Shown: positions 28,603 through 40,672, counted from the stretch's first letter. The stretch: 64,000 nucleotides of DNA from Pleionea sp. CnH1-48 (GCF_024124665.1 NZ_JAMXSB010000007.1:1-64000), one strand, 5' to 3'. Notes: generated by a model not told the origin, from the sequence alone. Translations and numbers: made by a program.

Positions 28603-29667
28603 TCATGATGGGCCAGAGACCTGACGCAAGTTCACATCTCGCTGAGGAAAAGGGATTGTAATATTGTGTTGGCTCATAGCATCATACACAGCTTCATTAA
28701 GCAAATCAGACACTTTGCCTCTCAGCTCGGGCTCAGCTACCCAACACAATAATTCGAAATTAATCGAGGAGTCACCAAAAGTACGAAACCGAACTCTTGC
28801 TGCGGGTGATTCGCAAACCTCTTCACAAGCATTGGCTACCTCTAACAATACCTCGCGTATTTGCTGAACTGAGGAACCATAGGCCAGACCGATTTTTATA
28901 CGAATACGATACTTTTCATGGGGGCCAGCGGTCTCATTGATGATTTTGCTGTTCCCCATAATCGCATTGGGAATAGTCACCTCGACATCATCACGAGTCA
29001 ATATACGGGTACTACGAATGCCGATATGAGTCACTTTGCCACGCTCACCGCTATCTAGCACAATATAGTCGTCCAGCTTATAAGGAGCATCGGCCAAAAT
29101 AAAAACACCCGCGAATAAGTTGGCCATTGTATCTTTAGCCGCTAGAGACATCGCTAAGCCCAATATCCCAGCTGAGGCAACAATGGGTCCAACATTAATA
29201 TTCCAGGCAACCAGGATGAAGTAAATCCCCGTAGCGCAGGATGCTAATATCAGCACATTGTCGAATAAGGGTAAGGTTCTATTCTGAATGAACTTTGAGG
29301 TTTTGTTCGAATTAGCATTTGCTCTCAATAGATAGCGGCAAACATTTAACACAAACACCAACCAAAGTACGATGGCGACACTCATCATAAAAGAATAAAA
29401 AATCGCCTTCCAGGACTCATCTATCGGCAAACGGTGGATACCTAAATAGAATGCGAAAAAGACAATGCTCCAAAATAAAGGAGTCCTTGATTTTTCGATC
29501 AATAAATCATCAAATTTATTTTGAGTCTTTGATGCACCAGACACCAACAATCGACTTAAAATTGCGAAAGTCGCCTTAGCAACCAGAATCCCTGCAATAA
29601 TCCAGACAAAAAACTGCACCCAAGGGTTAGGAAACCATTCAACAATAAGGAGCTTGATCTCTTCCAT
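28603..29667 (-). CDS. MscS-family mechanosensitive channel
   Basis: 354 residues. Four or five hydrophobic segments (about 15-190) lead into the MscS pore region GPIVASAGILGLAMSLAAKD and TMANLFAGVFILADAPYKLDD, then the beta domain YIVLDSGERGKVTHIGIRST and TRDDVEVTIPNAIMGNSKII, ending in the mixed alpha/beta cytoplasmic cage. It is of the short MscS/YbdG-like type. It lies 11 bp after nuoN and on the same strand, so it may be carried by nuo readthrough although it is not part of complex I. Confidence 0.92.
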   Translation of the reverse strand: MEEIKLLIVEWFPNPWVQFFVWIIAGILVAKATFAILSRLLVSGASKTQNKFDDLLIEKSRTPLFWSIVFFAFYLGIHRLPIDESWKAIFYSFMMSVAIVLWLVFVLNVCRYLLRANANSNKTSKFIQNRTLPLFDNVLILASCATGIYFILVAWNINVGPIVASAGILGLAMSLAAKDTMANLFAGVFILADAPYKLDDYIVLDSGERGKVTHIGIRSTRILTRDDVEVTIPNAIMGNSKIINETAGPHEKYRIRIKIGLAYGSSVQQIREVLLEVANACEEVCESPAARVRFRTFGDSSINFELLCWVAEPELRGKVSDLLNEAVYDAMSQHNITIPFPQRDVNLRQVSGPS

Positions 29668-29678
29668 TAATCACTCAC

Positions 29679-31103
29679 TTAAGAAAATGCCATCAGACAG
29701 TATCGATAGATAACATCAGGGGATATCCCTAACACCACAAAACCCAAACAATTAAAAGTTAAGGCAAAGCGAATACTACGACTTGGCATAAACATAAAAT
29801 CTTTGGTTGCCTTATCAAAGAAGATAACTTTGACGACTCTCAAGTAGTAATACAAACCAACCACCGAAAAAATCACAGCATAGACAGCTACCTGACTATA
29901 TCCAGAAGCCACTAATGCGCGAAAAATTTCCAGCTTAGGCCAGAAACCTAATAAAGGAGGAATACCCGCCATTGACAGCATCACCAGAGTAAACATCAAA
30001 CCATACCAGGCATTCTGTTGGCCAAGACCTTTAAAATCATCCAGATCTTCACACTCATAACCAAGACGGCTCATGAATACCAATAAGCCAAATCCAGCCA
30101 ATGTCATCATGGCATAAACGAAAACATAAAACATGGAGGCAGCATAACCACCATAATCACCAGCGAAAAAGCCCAGCGCAAAGTATCCCATGTGAGCAAT
30201 GCCAGAATAAGCCAATAGTCTCTTAAAATTCGTTTGCGCCAAGGCAACCAAATTCCCTAAACCAATCGACAACATTCCAGCTACCAATAAGATCTGAGAC
30301 CAATCGGAAACCTGAGCATTGACGCCTTCTAACAATAAGCGAATCGTTAATCCAAAGGCCGCTACCTTAGGAGCGCTAGCTATAAAAGCTGTGACTGAAG
30401 TTGGCGCACCATGATAAACATCCGGTATCCACATGTGAAAAGGAACCAGTCCTAATTTAAATACAACACCCGCCAACATAAATACGATGGCAAAACGAGC
30501 TAACCAAACAAATTCGGTAGGCTCGAGTAAAACTTGACTGATTGCCGATAATTTAAGGTGCCCTGTCACACCGTAGAGCAATGACATTCCATAAAGTAAA
30601 AAGCCAGAAGCAATGGCTCCCGTGACAAAATACTTAACCGCCGCTTCAGGCGCTCTCTTATCATCACGCTGCATGGCAATCATGGCATACAAAGTTAATG
30701 AGAGTAACTCAATCCCCAGATACACAGTTAACAAACTATGTGCCGATACCATCACCATCATACCCAAAGCAGCGAACAAGGTAAGTGTGTAATACTCTCC
30801 ACGCAAAAACCGTCGGTCTCGAATAAACACACGAGCGTAAACCAACGCAACAAAAGTGAGCAACAGTATTCCCAGCTTTAATAACGTTGCTAAAGTGTCG
30901 AACACAAAAGTTCCGTGATACAAAATCTGTTTGGGTTGATGAATACTTCCCAATAACAAAATGAAAACGGAAATGATCCCTAGTTGAGTAATCAGATAAC
31001 AGGTTTTCTTTTCACGATCTTTAGAAAACAAATCACTGAATAAAGCTAAACACGCAACACACAGTATCGCGATTTCTGGTAGCAAGGGGTTTAAAAAGTT
31101 CAT
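29679..31103 (-). CDS. nuoN: NADH-quinone oxidoreductase subunit N
   Basis: About 474 residues and 14 hydrophobic segments, with the antiporter-like core FVTGAIASGFLLYGMSLLYG, FKLGLVPFHMWIPDVYHGAP and LLAYSGIAHMGYFALGF containing the conserved Lys/His of the proton path. The ATG at 31103 overlaps the nuoM stop (ATGA); an in-frame GTG at 31112 is an alternative. It is a membrane-arm proton-pumping subunit and the last gene of the nuo operon. Confidence 0.97.
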   Translation of the reverse strand: MNFLNPLLPEIAILCVACLALFSDLFSKDREKKTCYLITQLGIISVFILLLGSIHQPKQILYHGTFVFDTLATLLKLGILLLTFVALVYARVFIRDRRFLRGEYYTLTLFAALGMMVMVSAHSLLTVYLGIELLSLTLYAMIAMQRDDKRAPEAAVKYFVTGAIASGFLLYGMSLLYGVTGHLKLSAISQVLLEPTEFVWLARFAIVFMLAGVVFKLGLVPFHMWIPDVYHGAPTSVTAFIASAPKVAAFGLTIRLLLEGVNAQVSDWSQILLVAGMLSIGLGNLVALAQTNFKRLLAYSGIAHMGYFALGFFAGDYGGYAASMFYVFVYAMMTLAGFGLLVFMSRLGYECEDLDDFKGLGQQNAWYGLMFTLVMLSMAGIPPLLGFWPKLEIFRALVASGYSQVAVYAVIFSVVGLYYYLRVVKVIFFDKATKDFMFMPSRSIRFALTFNCLGFVVLGISPDVIYRYCLMAFS

Positions 31104-32638
31104 GGTTTGCACATCCCCTCTAGGCTAATTTTGCTTCTTGTGCCGCACTCAACCAAATGCTCAACAGAAGCCGACATGAGATCGAGCAATGGCGCAGGCC
31201 AAAGGCCAAAGACAAAAACCAATATGGCTAATGAAGACAGGATAAGCATTTCACGCATATCCAAATCTTTTAGTGCCGCAATCTTATTATTGGCCGTTTC
31301 GCCAAACATGACTCGACGATACATCCATAAAGTGTAGGCAGCCCCTAACACTAATGTTGTGGCAGCAAAAAAGGCATACCAGGGACTTGCATGAAATGCC
31401 GCCAGGATAACCATAAACTCACCGACAAATCCCGAAGTGCCAGGCAAGCCTGCATTCGCCATAGCAAACACCATAAATAATGCTGCGTATTTAGGCATTG
31501 CATTAGCAACACCACCATAGTCCGCAATCATGCGGCTATGCAATCTGTCATACAAAACACCAATGCACAGAAACATGGCACCAGAAATAAAGCCATGGGA
31601 GATCATTTGAATCAATCCCCCCTGAATACCCATGATCGCAATATCTTTATGCTCGCCAGATAAGAGTGCAAACGTAATGAAAAAGCCCAAAGTGACAAAG
31701 CCCATGTGGGCAATAGAAGAATAAGCAATGAGCTTTTTCATATCCTCCTGAGCCAGAGCAACTAGACCAATATAAACGACAGCAATAAGGGACAATAAAA
31801 TGACAATATCCGCCCAATGTGCAGCGGCGTCAGGTGTAATAGGTAAACTGAAGCGAATAAAACCATAGGCCCCCATCTTCAACATGATTGCTGCCAATAT
31901 AACCGAGCCGCCAGTAGGTGCTTCAACGTGAGCATCAGGCAACCAGGTATGCACAGGCCACATGGGAACTTTAACAGCAAACGCAATAAAGAAAGCCCAA
32001 AATAAATAGCTTTGTACTTCTAATGTCATTGGATGTTGATGAAACGCAGCAATCTCAAAACTTTTGGTTTCAATGCCTAAATATATCAATGCGATCAACA
32101 TTAGTACCGAGCCAATAAAGGTATAAAGAAAGAACTTTATGGTCGCGTAAACTCGGTTTGGCCCACCCCATATACCAATCGCCATAAACATAGGCACTAG
32201 CATAGCTTCCCAAAAAACGTAAAATAAAATAGCATCTGCTGCCGCAAAAACGCCATTCATTAAACCGCACATCATTAAGAATAAAGACAAGTACAAACTA
32301 ACGCGTTCTTTTACCGATCGCCATGCGGCTAAAATCACGACGATGGTCATAAAAGATGTCAACATGATAAGAGGCAGCGTAAAACCATCCACTCCCACGT
32401 AGTAATAGATATTCAGAGACTCGAACCAAACATCTTTTTCGACAAACTGTAGCGCTGCCGATTGACTATCGAAATTCAAAAACACCGGAATAGTTAAAGC
32501 AAAAGTGACAATGGCTAAGGCTAAAGCCAACCAACGATGCAATCGAACACGCGTTTCATCTACTCCGAATAGTAGACTTAACCCTCCCAAAATAGGCACC
32601 CATATTATTAGACTTAGCCAGGGTACTTGATATGCCAT
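31100..32638 (-). CDS. nuoM: NADH-quinone oxidoreductase subunit M
   Basis: 512 residues, 14 predicted helices. Core segments include FYVFWEAMLVPMFMAIGIWG, VPMWPVHTWLPDAHVEAPTG, LLKMG-type ILAAIMLKMGAYG and KKLIAYSSIAHMGF, with the conserved Glu (FWEAM) and Lys residues of the antiporter-like proton channel. It follows nuoL by 16 bp. Confidence 0.98.
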   Translation of the reverse strand: MAYQVPWLSLIIWVPILGGLSLLFGVDETRVRLHRWLALALAIVTFALTIPVFLNFDSQSAALQFVEKDVWFESLNIYYYVGVDGFTLPLIMLTSFMTIVVILAAWRSVKERVSLYLSLFLMMCGLMNGVFAAADAILFYVFWEAMLVPMFMAIGIWGGPNRVYATIKFFLYTFIGSVLMLIALIYLGIETKSFEIAAFHQHPMTLEVQSYLFWAFFIAFAVKVPMWPVHTWLPDAHVEAPTGGSVILAAIMLKMGAYGFIRFSLPITPDAAAHWADIVILLSLIAVVYIGLVALAQEDMKKLIAYSSIAHMGFVTLGFFITFALLSGEHKDIAIMGIQGGLIQMISHGFISGAMFLCIGVLYDRLHSRMIADYGGVANAMPKYAALFMVFAMANAGLPGTSGFVGEFMVILAAFHASPWYAFFAATTLVLGAAYTLWMYRRVMFGETANNKIAALKDLDMREMLILSSLAILVFVFGLWPAPLLDLMSASVEHLVECGTRSKISLEGMCKP

Positions 32639-32654
32639 AAGAGTTTATCCATTG

Positions 32655-34616
32655 TTATTTTACTTGAAAATAAAGCCACAAAAACACAGCTAGAAGTCCG
32701 ACTAACATGAGCAAGGCATAGTGATATAAATACCCCGTTTGAATATGGCGAATAACGGCAGCAAATGTGTTAACAAGCTTGGCACTCCCATTAACCATCA
32801 TACCATCAATAATACGTTGCTCACCTGCTTTCCATAAACCTTTGCCCGTTAACAGTCCAAGACCAACCAGAACTTTTTGATAAAAGGCATCAAAATAAAA
32901 GTGATTCGACAATATCTTTTCAGGCAATGCAAGCTTGCTAACCAAACGCGTCCGCCACTCGGGTTTAATCACAAACAACATTAACGCAGTAATAAAGCCA
33001 GCCACCATAAGATAAAAAGGAAGTGTTGCCATTCCATGCAATGTAAATGCACGAATACCATGAAACTCTCTGGCCATCATGGCTAAGGAGTCATGCTCAG
33101 GCAAAACATGAATCGACTGTTTAAAGAAGTCACCAAACAACATAGGCTCCATGGTGTTCCAACCAATAGCGAATGATGGCACAGCCAGTAAAATCAGAGG
33201 CAGAGTGATAACCAGTGGCGATTCCTTTAAGCCAGAACGAGTATGGTCATCCATTCGTTCTTTGGTATGAAACACTAAAAAGAAAACCCTGAAACTATAA
33301 AGTGCGGTAAAGAACACACCCGCTACAAGACAAACATAAGCAAAAGAAGACCCTGCAATTTCAGTATGCCTCACGGCTTCTATGATCGCATCTTTTGAAT
33401 AAAATCCAGCAAAGGCTGGCATCCCAACCAGAGCCAGGGTGCCGATCAAGGATGTGAAGTAGGTAACCGGCATATACTTTCTTAAATTACCCATCTTACG
33501 AATATCCTGCACGTGATGCATGGCGACAATGACCGAACCTGCCGCCAAGAACAGTAATGCTTTAAAAAATGCATGTGTCATCAAATGAAAGATACCTGCG
33601 GCATAAGCTGAAGCACCCAGTGCAGCAACCATATAACCTAGCTGAGACAATGTGGAATAAGCTACCACGCGTTTAATGTCTTGCTGAACAATCCCCAGCA
33701 ATCCCATAAAGAAAGCAGTGCATGCGCCAATAACCAAGATAAAAGATAAAGCGGTTGTCGAAAGCTCAAATAATGGTGACATTCTGGCCACCATAAAGAC
33801 TCCGGCAGTCACCATCGTAGCCGCGTGGATCAGTGCAGAAATCGGTGTAGGCCCTTCCATTGAATCAGGTAACCATACATGCAAAGGCACTTGAGCAGAC
33901 TTGCCCATGGCACCAATAAACAAGCAAATACAAATAAAGGTCAGTGCAGACCACTCTCCCATTCCAACAGAAATGACAGGACCACCATCGGTAATAAATT
34001 TAGCCTGAGTAAAGACACTTTGATAATCAAGAGAGCCAAAGTAATACAGTACTCCTGCAATCCCTAATAGAAACCCAAAGTCCCCCACTCGGTTCACTAA
34101 AAACGCTTTTAAATTAGCGAAGACCGCACTGTCTTTCTTAAACCAAAAGCCAATGAGTAAATAAGAAACAACGCCAACGGCTTCCCAACCGAAAAATAAT
34201 TGCAAAAAGTTATTAGAAAGCACCAGAGTGAGCATAGAGAAAGTGAAAAGAGAAATATAACAAAAGAAGCGCTGATAACCAGGATCATCTTTCATATAGC
34301 CAATCGTATATATGTGCACCATCAGCGAAACAAAAGTAACGACGGAAATCATAACGGCACTAAGAGGATCCAATAATACTCCAATACCCAAGGATAAATT
34401 CCCTAGACGCCCCCACTCATAGAGCTGAATATTAATAACTGGAAAATCACCGTTAGTAATTTGCCATAAAATCTGAAAAGACAGTAAGCAAGAGGTCGCA
34501 ACACCAATGATAGTAACGTAGTGGGCACCAGCTCGGCCAATCCAACGTCCAAATAAGCCAGAAATGATAGCTCCCAGCAAAGGTAAAAGAATAATGGCTA
34601 AAATGGTATTTTGCAT
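32655..34616 (-). CDS. nuoL: NADH-quinone oxidoreductase subunit L
   Basis: 653 residues. The antiporter-like core is clear (FFGWEAVGVVSYLLIGFWFK, SAQVPLHVWLPDSMEGPTPI, KRVVAYSTLSQLGYMVAALG). The extra C-terminal part carries the long lateral helix HL and a terminal membrane helix. It pumps protons at the distal end of the membrane arm. It lies 9 bp after nuoK. Confidence 0.98.
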   Translation of the reverse strand: MQNTILAIILLPLLGAIISGLFGRWIGRAGAHYVTIIGVATSCLLSFQILWQITNGDFPVINIQLYEWGRLGNLSLGIGVLLDPLSAVMISVVTFVSLMVHIYTIGYMKDDPGYQRFFCYISLFTFSMLTLVLSNNFLQLFFGWEAVGVVSYLLIGFWFKKDSAVFANLKAFLVNRVGDFGFLLGIAGVLYYFGSLDYQSVFTQAKFITDGGPVISVGMGEWSALTFICICLFIGAMGKSAQVPLHVWLPDSMEGPTPISALIHAATMVTAGVFMVARMSPLFELSTTALSFILVIGACTAFFMGLLGIVQQDIKRVVAYSTLSQLGYMVAALGASAYAAGIFHLMTHAFFKALLFLAAGSVIVAMHHVQDIRKMGNLRKYMPVTYFTSLIGTLALVGMPAFAGFYSKDAIIEAVRHTEIAGSSFAYVCLVAGVFFTALYSFRVFFLVFHTKERMDDHTRSGLKESPLVITLPLILLAVPSFAIGWNTMEPMLFGDFFKQSIHVLPEHDSLAMMAREFHGIRAFTLHGMATLPFYLMVAGFITALMLFVIKPEWRTRLVSKLALPEKILSNHFYFDAFYQKVLVGLGLLTGKGLWKAGEQRIIDGMMVNGSAKLVNTFAAVIRHIQTGYLYHYALLMLVGLLAVFLWLYFQVK

Positions 34617-34625
34617 GGCAGCCTC

Positions 34626-34931
34626 CTATCCCTTCAGTTGGTCAAGTTCTTCTACATCAATCGTTGCGCGATTTCGAAACAGAGCAACTAAAATAGCGAG
34701 ACCTATTGCAGCCTCAGCAGCAGCGACCGTTAAAATAAAGAAGACAAAAACCTGCCCCTGAATATCATTTAGATATCGACTAAAAGCGATGAAATTAATA
34801 TTGATGGATAACAACATTAATTCGATGCACATTAATAGAGTGATGACATTCTTCCTATTAATGACAATACCTGCAACACTGATCGCAAAAAGAATCGCTC
34901 CCACTAACAAATAATCAGATAAACCAATCAT
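34626..34931 (-). CDS. nuoK: NADH-quinone oxidoreductase subunit K
   Basis: 101 residues, three helices, with the two conserved membrane glutamates in [14 protein letters not shown] and [13 protein letters not shown]. It is part of the E-channel linking quinone reduction to pumping. The start overlaps the nuoJ stop by 4 bp. Confidence 0.98.
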   Translation of the reverse strand: MIGLSDYLLVGAILFAISVAGIVINRKNVITLLMCIELMLLSININFIAFSRYLNDIQGQVFVFFILTVAAAEAAIGLAILVALFRNRATIDVEELDQLKG

Positions 34932-35557
34932 GCTTTTTCCCCATCCGAGATTTTGGGACTGACAACCGGCTCTACCTTCACCACTTTTAGACGGTTCTGT
35001 TTGTTTGCTTCAACCTGTTTATCAATGTCCTGACTTTTTCGCCCACGCTTTCCTCTAAACGTCAAACTTATCGCGGCAATAATAGCAACCAATAAAATAA
35101 CGGCAGCCAGTTCAAAAGGATAAAAGTAGTCGGTATATAACACTCGGCCAAGCTCTCTTACATTACTGTAGTCTGCCGGGTGCTTTTGTGGTTCAGCGAT
35201 AATGTTGAGGCCAAAGTGCTCATTGCCAACCAACCATTGCAGCAATAGCAAAAACCCGAGAGCGACCATCAAAGCAATAGGCAAGACCTTGGTATACCCT
35301 TGCCTGAGAGCCGAGTAGTTAATGTCCAGCATCATCACTACAAATAAAAACAGCACCATAACGGCGCCGACATAAACAAGCATCAGGGTAATAGCAAGAA
35401 ATTCAGCTTCTAACAGTAGCCAAAGTGCCGAAGAAGCAAAAAAGCACAACACCAGAAACAGAGCGGCTTTGACACTGTTTTTGACCAGGATCACCATCAG
35501 CGCCGAAAAAATAAGCATGAAGGAAAAGCCATAGAAAACAATTTGTTCGAAGCTCAT
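34928..35557 (-). CDS. nuoJ: NADH-quinone oxidoreductase subunit J
   Basis: 209 residues, five helices. TM3 ([20 protein letters not shown]) contains the conserved Tyr and the region that forms the pi-bulge. The C-terminal ~40 residues are polar and basic ([20 protein letters not shown]), longer than in some relatives. It lies 66 bp after nuoI. Confidence 0.97.
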   Translation of the reverse strand: MSFEQIVFYGFSFMLIFSALMVILVKNSVKAALFLVLCFFASSALWLLLEAEFLAITLMLVYVGAVMVLFLFVVMMLDINYSALRQGYTKVLPIALMVALGFLLLLQWLVGNEHFGLNIIAEPQKHPADYSNVRELGRVLYTDYFYPFELAAVILLVAIIAAISLTFRGKRGRKSQDIDKQVEANKQNRLKVVKVEPVVSPKISDGEKA

Positions 35558-35623
35558 AAAAATGCCACTCTGATGGTCTGATGTTTATTTTCTTTTTTTA
35601 ATAAATGCATAAGGCACTGTCCT

Positions 35624-36115
35624 TTAACGATATCGAGCATCTGCAGCTTTATCTGCCGCTATTTGAGGCTCCAGCTTATCGCCGATTGCCAATAATTTGG
35701 CTTTTGTCATAATTTGTTCACCACGCTTTTCGAAGTGATAATCAAATACTCGTGTCTCAACGATAGAATCTACCGGGCATGATTCTTCACAAAAACCACA
35801 ATAAATACACTTGAACAAATCAATTTCATACAGCGTTGTTCGACGAGTTCCATCTTGTTCTCTGGGGCCAGCTTCAATGGTGATCGCCAGAGCAGGACAA
35901 ACGGCCTCACACAGCTTACAGGCGATACAACGTTCTTCGCCATTTGGATAACGTCTGAGCGCATGCAATCCGCGAAAACGAGGCGACATAGGCGTCGTCT
36001 CTTCGGGATATTGAATGGTTATTTTCTTTTTCCATAAGTGGCGCCCCGTCACTCTCAAGCCTTGGACGAGCTCCCACAGTAAGAAGGTCTTAAAAAACTT
36101 TCCGAGTTTACTCAT
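35624..36115 (-). CDS. nuoI: NADH-quinone oxidoreductase subunit I (2x [4Fe-4S])
   Basis: 163 residues from ATG at 36115 ([13 protein letters not shown]), which overlaps the nuoH stop as ATGA; a longer frame reaching 36202 lies inside nuoH and is rejected. Two ferredoxin motifs are intact: [12 protein letters not shown] and [12 protein letters not shown], which ligate clusters N6a and N6b at the peripheral-membrane arm junction. Confidence 0.98.
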   Translation of the reverse strand: MSKLGKFFKTFLLWELVQGLRVTGRHLWKKKITIQYPEETTPMSPRFRGLHALRRYPNGEERCIACKLCEAVCPALAITIEAGPREQDGTRRTTLYEIDLFKCIYCGFCEESCPVDSIVETRVFDYHFEKRGEQIMTKAKLLAIGDKLEPQIAADKAADARYR

Positions 36116-37143
36116 GACGCCCCCCATAACCAAAATGGTGACTTTATCCATACCGCCAACACAACAATCCACACAATCGTGACCGGGATAAAGATTTTCC
36201 ACCCCAGACGCATCACTTGGTCATAGCGAAAACGTGGAAAAGTCGCTCGGAACCATAAGAATAAAAACAGAAAAAAACCAGCTTTAAGCAACAGCCAAAC
36301 GGTTCCAGGTATCCAGGACGTCAAGTTATCCAAAACAGGAATGCCCTGAAACGGTGACAGCCATCCGCCAAAAAACATCACTGCAGTCAGACAGGAAATC
36401 AAAATCATGTTGGCATATTCCGCTAAGAAAAATAGCGCAAATGCCATACCGGCATACTCGACATGAAAGCCAGCTACAATTTCGGATTCTCCCTCGGCCA
36501 AATCAAAAGGAGCTCGATTGGTTTCAGCGACGCCAGAAATCCAGTAAACGACTAGCATGGGGAATAATGGAATGAAGTACCAGCTCGCAATGCCTCCCGA
36601 TTGTTTCTCGATGATGGTGCCAAGGTTCATACTATTGGAACACATCAGCACACCCACAAGAGCAAATCCCATTGCCAATTCGTAAGAGACAATCTGAGAA
36701 GCCGAACGCAATGAACCTAGAAAAGCGTATTTGGAATTCGATGCCCATCCAGCAATAATAACGCCGTATACACTGATAGAAGTCATGGCCAAAAGAAACA
36801 GTAACCCCGCATCGATGTCAGCTAATACTAATTCAGCATCAAATGGCATCACAGCCCACGCAGCTAAAGAAGGCCCAATAAATAAAATAGGTCCTAGAAT
36901 AAATAAACTTCGGCTGGCACCGGTTGGGACAACGATTTCTTTCATTGCCAACTTAATCACATCAGCAAAGGGCTGAAACAAGCCTTTGGGACCAACTCGA
37001 TTAGGGCCAAGGCGCAGTTGCATATAACCAATGACCTTGCGTTCTGCATAAGTCGTGTAAGCAACCGCCAAAATGACAGGTAATAAGATCGCAGCAATCT
37101 TTAGCAAAATGTCCAACAAGATGAGTGCCCACTCCATAATCAT
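36112..37143 (-). CDS. nuoH: NADH-quinone oxidoreductase subunit H
   Basis: 343 residues, eight helices, with [32 protein letters not shown] and the charged quinone-channel loop [20 protein letters not shown]. It forms the quinone-access channel and the start of the E-channel. The start overlaps nuoG by 4 bp. Confidence 0.98.
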   Translation of the reverse strand: MIMEWALILLDILLKIAAILLPVILAVAYTTYAERKVIGYMQLRLGPNRVGPKGLFQPFADVIKLAMKEIVVPTGASRSLFILGPILFIGPSLAAWAVMPFDAELVLADIDAGLLFLLAMTSISVYGVIIAGWASNSKYAFLGSLRSASQIVSYELAMGFALVGVLMCSNSMNLGTIIEKQSGGIASWYFIPLFPMLVVYWISGVAETNRAPFDLAEGESEIVAGFHVEYAGMAFALFFLAEYANMILISCLTAVMFFGGWLSPFQGIPVLDNLTSWIPGTVWLLLKAGFFLFLFLWFRATFPRFRYDQVMRLGWKIFIPVTIVWIVVLAVWIKSPFWLWGAS

Positions 37144-39341
37144 GAGACATCTCCGAATATTGACTGTATCAATTCATAGCGCCAATTATTTTTGGCATCC
37201 GCTGTTGCTTGCAATGAAGGTGAGCGACGCACTAAGGGGTCCGCATCGTAAAGCCCCAGTCGGCGAGGACTTTCTCCGCCCTTCTCTAATTGTTCTGGAA
37301 CTCGATATTGCCCAACCACTAATTCACTTTTTGCTTCGCTTCTCGTTTTAACTTCGTTTCGAACATCTTTTGATGAGTTGTAATCGAATCCGCTTACATC
37401 CAGTAAATTGCCCAAAACTCTAAGAATTTTCCAGGCTGGACGCGCTTCTCCTTTTGCTTTCACTGCAGCTGTAAAACTTTGCCACTTGCCTTCAACACTG
37501 ACATAAGAACCGGATGTTTCTGAAAAAGCAGCGGTAGGTAACAAGACATTGGCGTAATCTAAAAACTGTCCTTGAGCAAATGGCGTCATACACACAACAA
37601 AGTTTGCTTTTAGCAGAGCCACTTGAGCGGCATCTTTATAACTGGAATCCAGATCAGGTTCGGTATTAACTAACAGGTAAGCCTCTAACCCTTTTTGCAA
37701 CATCTGAATAGTATTCCAGCCACAAACATCGCTTTCTGTACCGCCGATGGTTCGGTGAGGTAAAGCCCCAGCAATATGTCCACCCGCACTATTAGCACCA
37801 TGAGAAAGCTCACCATAACGCGCATGACTGAGACGAGCAATCGTTCGAGCAAGCCAACGCAGATGGCCACTGTTTGAATGTTCCAAACCACTTTGACCAA
37901 GCACAACACAAGCATTCTCTGCAATACGCAACTGACTGGCGATTTTTTCTTGCTCGGGAGAAAACTCAACATCGGCAAACAGCTCAACTAAATCAGCACT
38001 GACAGGATCTTTCTGCTGTTTAATGAGAGCCGCCACCACACCATGCAGCTGGGTAGGAATATCCGCAGGGTTAGCCTGCAAATCAACGGAGAGTTTAAAG
38101 TTATAATTCGCTTCGAAAGAATTAACCGCCATCACCTGGCCGAAACGAGTCGACTTGCGCAACCGCAATGCTAATAGAGGTTGTTCTTTACGTAGGTCCG
38201 AACCAATTAACAAGGTTGCATCCATCTCCTCAAAATCTGAGATAGAAAATTCTAAGCCGGGATACAAGGGGTCATCATGTTGGCAAGAAAAGTCGACCTG
38301 TCGTAATCGATGATCAATATTATGCGAACCTAACCCTCGCATTAACCGCTGTGCAAGATACATTTCTTCGGTCGTACTGGAGCTTGAAACAAGACAACCA
38401 ATAGACTCAGCTCCACGAGACTCACAAATGCTTTTAAATTGATCGGCAACGAGCGATAAAGCTTCTTCCCATGTTGCGTCCTGCCACTCATTATCTTTTT
38501 TAATCTTTGGTGTGAGCAGACGTTTTGCTTTATTCAGCGACTCATAAGAAAAACGATCTCGATCAGAAATCCAGACTTCGTTAATATCTTCATTTTCTTC
38601 TGGGACAACCCGAATCACTTCGCCGCGACGATGATGAATACTGATATTCGTACCAAGGCAATCGTGAGGTGCAATAGCTGGCGTCGATTGAATCTCCCAG
38701 GCTCTCGCTCTAAAGCGCGAAGGCTTCGCCGTTAAGGCACCCACAGGACACAGGTCAATGATGTTACCGGATACTTCTGACTCGATGCTCTTTTCTATAA
38801 AAGTGCCGATTTCCATGTGTTCGCCACGCCCAGTAGCGCCCATTTCTCGGATACCAGCTACCTCGGTACCAAAGCGTACACAGCGAGTACAATGAATACA
38901 ACGCGTCATATCTGTCGCAATTAAAGGACCAATATTTTTATCTTGAACAACGCGCTTGCCTTCCGTAAAACGAGAGACATCACTGCCATATTCTAGAGCC
39001 ACATCTTGCAACTCACACTCACCCCCCTGATCACAGATAGGGCAATCTAAAGGGTGGTTGATCAATAGAAATTCCATCACTGACTTTTGAGCCATTTTAG
39101 CCTTCGGTGAATCAGTGAGAATTTTCATTCCCTCAGCAACGGGAGTGGCGCAGGCAGGCACGGCTTTAGGTAAGTTGCTCACATCCACTAAACACATTCG
39201 ACAATTGGCCGCCACTGACAATTTTTTGTGATAGCAAAAACGAGGAACGGTTAAACCTGCTTCGTCAGCGACTTCAATAATCATGGAGCCAGTTTCTGCC
39301 TCCAGTGCAACGCCATCAATTTCGATATGAACTATACCCAC
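37140..39341 (-). CDS. nuoG: NADH-quinone oxidoreductase subunit G
   Basis: 733 residues with a GTG start at 39341. The N-terminal [2Fe-2S] site ([20 protein letters not shown], with a further Cys in PACATPV), the His-Cys motif ([18 protein letters not shown]) and the [4Fe-4S] motif ([21 protein letters not shown]) are all present. The C-terminal part is a degenerate molybdopterin oxidoreductase domain (about 220-690). The extra N7 cluster found in E. coli-type subunits was not seen in a quick reading. It transfers electrons along the peripheral arm. Confidence 0.97.
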   Translation of the reverse strand: MGIVHIEIDGVALEAETGSMIIEVADEAGLTVPRFCYHKKLSVAANCRMCLVDVSNLPKAVPACATPVAEGMKILTDSPKAKMAQKSVMEFLLINHPLDCPICDQGGECELQDVALEYGSDVSRFTEGKRVVQDKNIGPLIATDMTRCIHCTRCVRFGTEVAGIREMGATGRGEHMEIGTFIEKSIESEVSGNIIDLCPVGALTAKPSRFRARAWEIQSTPAIAPHDCLGTNISIHHRRGEVIRVVPEENEDINEVWISDRDRFSYESLNKAKRLLTPKIKKDNEWQDATWEEALSLVADQFKSICESRGAESIGCLVSSSSTTEEMYLAQRLMRGLGSHNIDHRLRQVDFSCQHDDPLYPGLEFSISDFEEMDATLLIGSDLRKEQPLLALRLRKSTRFGQVMAVNSFEANYNFKLSVDLQANPADIPTQLHGVVAALIKQQKDPVSADLVELFADVEFSPEQEKIASQLRIAENACVVLGQSGLEHSNSGHLRWLARTIARLSHARYGELSHGANSAGGHIAGALPHRTIGGTESDVCGWNTIQMLQKGLEAYLLVNTEPDLDSSYKDAAQVALLKANFVVCMTPFAQGQFLDYANVLLPTAAFSETSGSYVSVEGKWQSFTAAVKAKGEARPAWKILRVLGNLLDVSGFDYNSSKDVRNEVKTRSEAKSELVVGQYRVPEQLEKGGESPRRLGLYDADPLVRRSPSLQATADAKNNWRYELIQSIFGDVS

Positions 39342-39385
39342 TCGTTGCTACCCTTTTCTGTTGTTAGCACGATAACAGACTCCCA

Positions 39386-40672
39386 TTACGCGGCTCTGTC
39401 TTTATGGTCATCCACCCAACGTCGACCGGTTTGTATCATGTATTCAAACTCATGACGAAAGTGCTTTAAAAATCCACCAACTGGCATCGCGGCGGCGTCA
39501 CCCAGCGCACAAATTGTCCGCCCCATAATGTTGGCAGCGATGTCATCGAGCTTAGCCAAATCATCAGAATGCCCTTTGCCTTCAAGAATGCGATGGATCA
39601 CTCGAGACATCCACCCGGTTCCTTCACGACACGGCGTACATTGTCCGCAGGATTCTTCATAATAAAAGTGTGCTGTTCTTGCGGCCACTTCTACCATGCA
39701 TGTATCTTCATCCATCACGATCACAGCACCGGATCCCAACATGGTCCCCGCTTTTGACAAAGCGTCGTAGTCCATGGTGATATCCATCATAGTGTCTGCT
39801 GGTAATATCGGAGATGATGAGCCGCCAGGTATCACTGCTTTTAATCGCTTGCCATTGCGCATACCACCACACAACTCCAGCAACTCTTTAAACGGCATAC
39901 CAAGATTCACTTCGTAATTACCTGGTTTCTCAACATGACCGGATACCGAAAATATTTTTGTTCCGCCGTTATTAGGCTTACCAAGTTCAAGGAACCATTG
40001 TCCGCCATGTTGCAATATGGCCGGAACAGACGCATAACTTTCTGTGTTGTTAACGTTAGTCGGACGCCCAAAAACACCGTAGTTTGCAGGAAAAGGCGGT
40101 TTGAATCTTGGCTGTCCTTTTTTTCCTTCTAACGACTCGATGAGTGCTGTTTCTTCGCCACAGATATAAGCACCGGCTCCCAGCACATTATGCAGATCAA
40201 ACTGAACGCCGCTGCCCAAAATATTCTTTCCTAAATAACCATTATCGTAAGCTTCTTTTAACGCTTGCTCCATACGAGCAAAAGGTTCAAAGAATTCGCC
40301 TCGCATATAGTTATAACCGGTCGTTGCTGTCATAACATAGCCAGCAATGGCCATACCCTCAATGAGCTGATGGGGATTAAACCGTAAAATATCACGGTCC
40401 TTAAAGGTACCCGGTTCTCCTTCATCAGAATTACAAACAACGTATTTTTTTCCTGGCATGCCTCGCGGCATAAAACTCCATTTCAACCCTGTGGGGAATC
40501 CAGCACCGCCGCGACCACGCAAAGCCGACGTCTTGAGTTCATCAATGATTTTGTCCGCTGGCATTTTTTCTTTCAGGATCTGTTCCCATACCTGATATCC
40601 ACCAACACTCTTATAGCTTTCTAACGACCAGGGTTGTTCAAGATGCAAGGTTCTAAAACAGACTTCATTCAT
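39386..40672 (-). CDS. nuoF: NADH-quinone oxidoreductase subunit F (FMN, [4Fe-4S])
   Basis: 428 residues from the ATG at 40672 ([10 protein letters not shown]), 9 nt after GGAG; in-frame TTG and ATG codons just upstream are less well spaced. The NADH/FMN site [16 protein letters not shown] and the N3 cluster motif [13 protein letters not shown] are intact. It is the NADH entry subunit and overlaps the nuoE end by 8 bp. Confidence 0.98.
   Translation of the reverse strand: MNEVCFRTLHLEQPWSLESYKSVGGYQVWEQILKEKMPADKIIDELKTSALRGRGGAGFPTGLKWSFMPRGMPGKKYVVCNSDEGEPGTFKDRDILRFNPHQLIEGMAIAGYVMTATTGYNYMRGEFFEPFARMEQALKEAYDNGYLGKNILGSGVQFDLHNVLGAGAYICGEETALIESLEGKKGQPRFKPPFPANYGVFGRPTNVNNTESYASVPAILQHGGQWFLELGKPNNGGTKIFSVSGHVEKPGNYEVNLGMPFKELLELCGGMRNGKRLKAVIPGGSSSPILPADTMMDITMDYDALSKAGTMLGSGAVIVMDEDTCMVEVAARTAHFYYEESCGQCTPCREGTGWMSRVIHRILEGKGHSDDLAKLDDIAANIMGRTICALGDAAAMPVGGFLKHFRHEFEYMIQTGRRWVDDHKDRAA

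Noticed and set aside
36116-36202. Longer N-terminus for NuoI
   Set aside because: It lies inside nuoH, is not conserved, and the ATGA overlap start at 36115 is the standard one.
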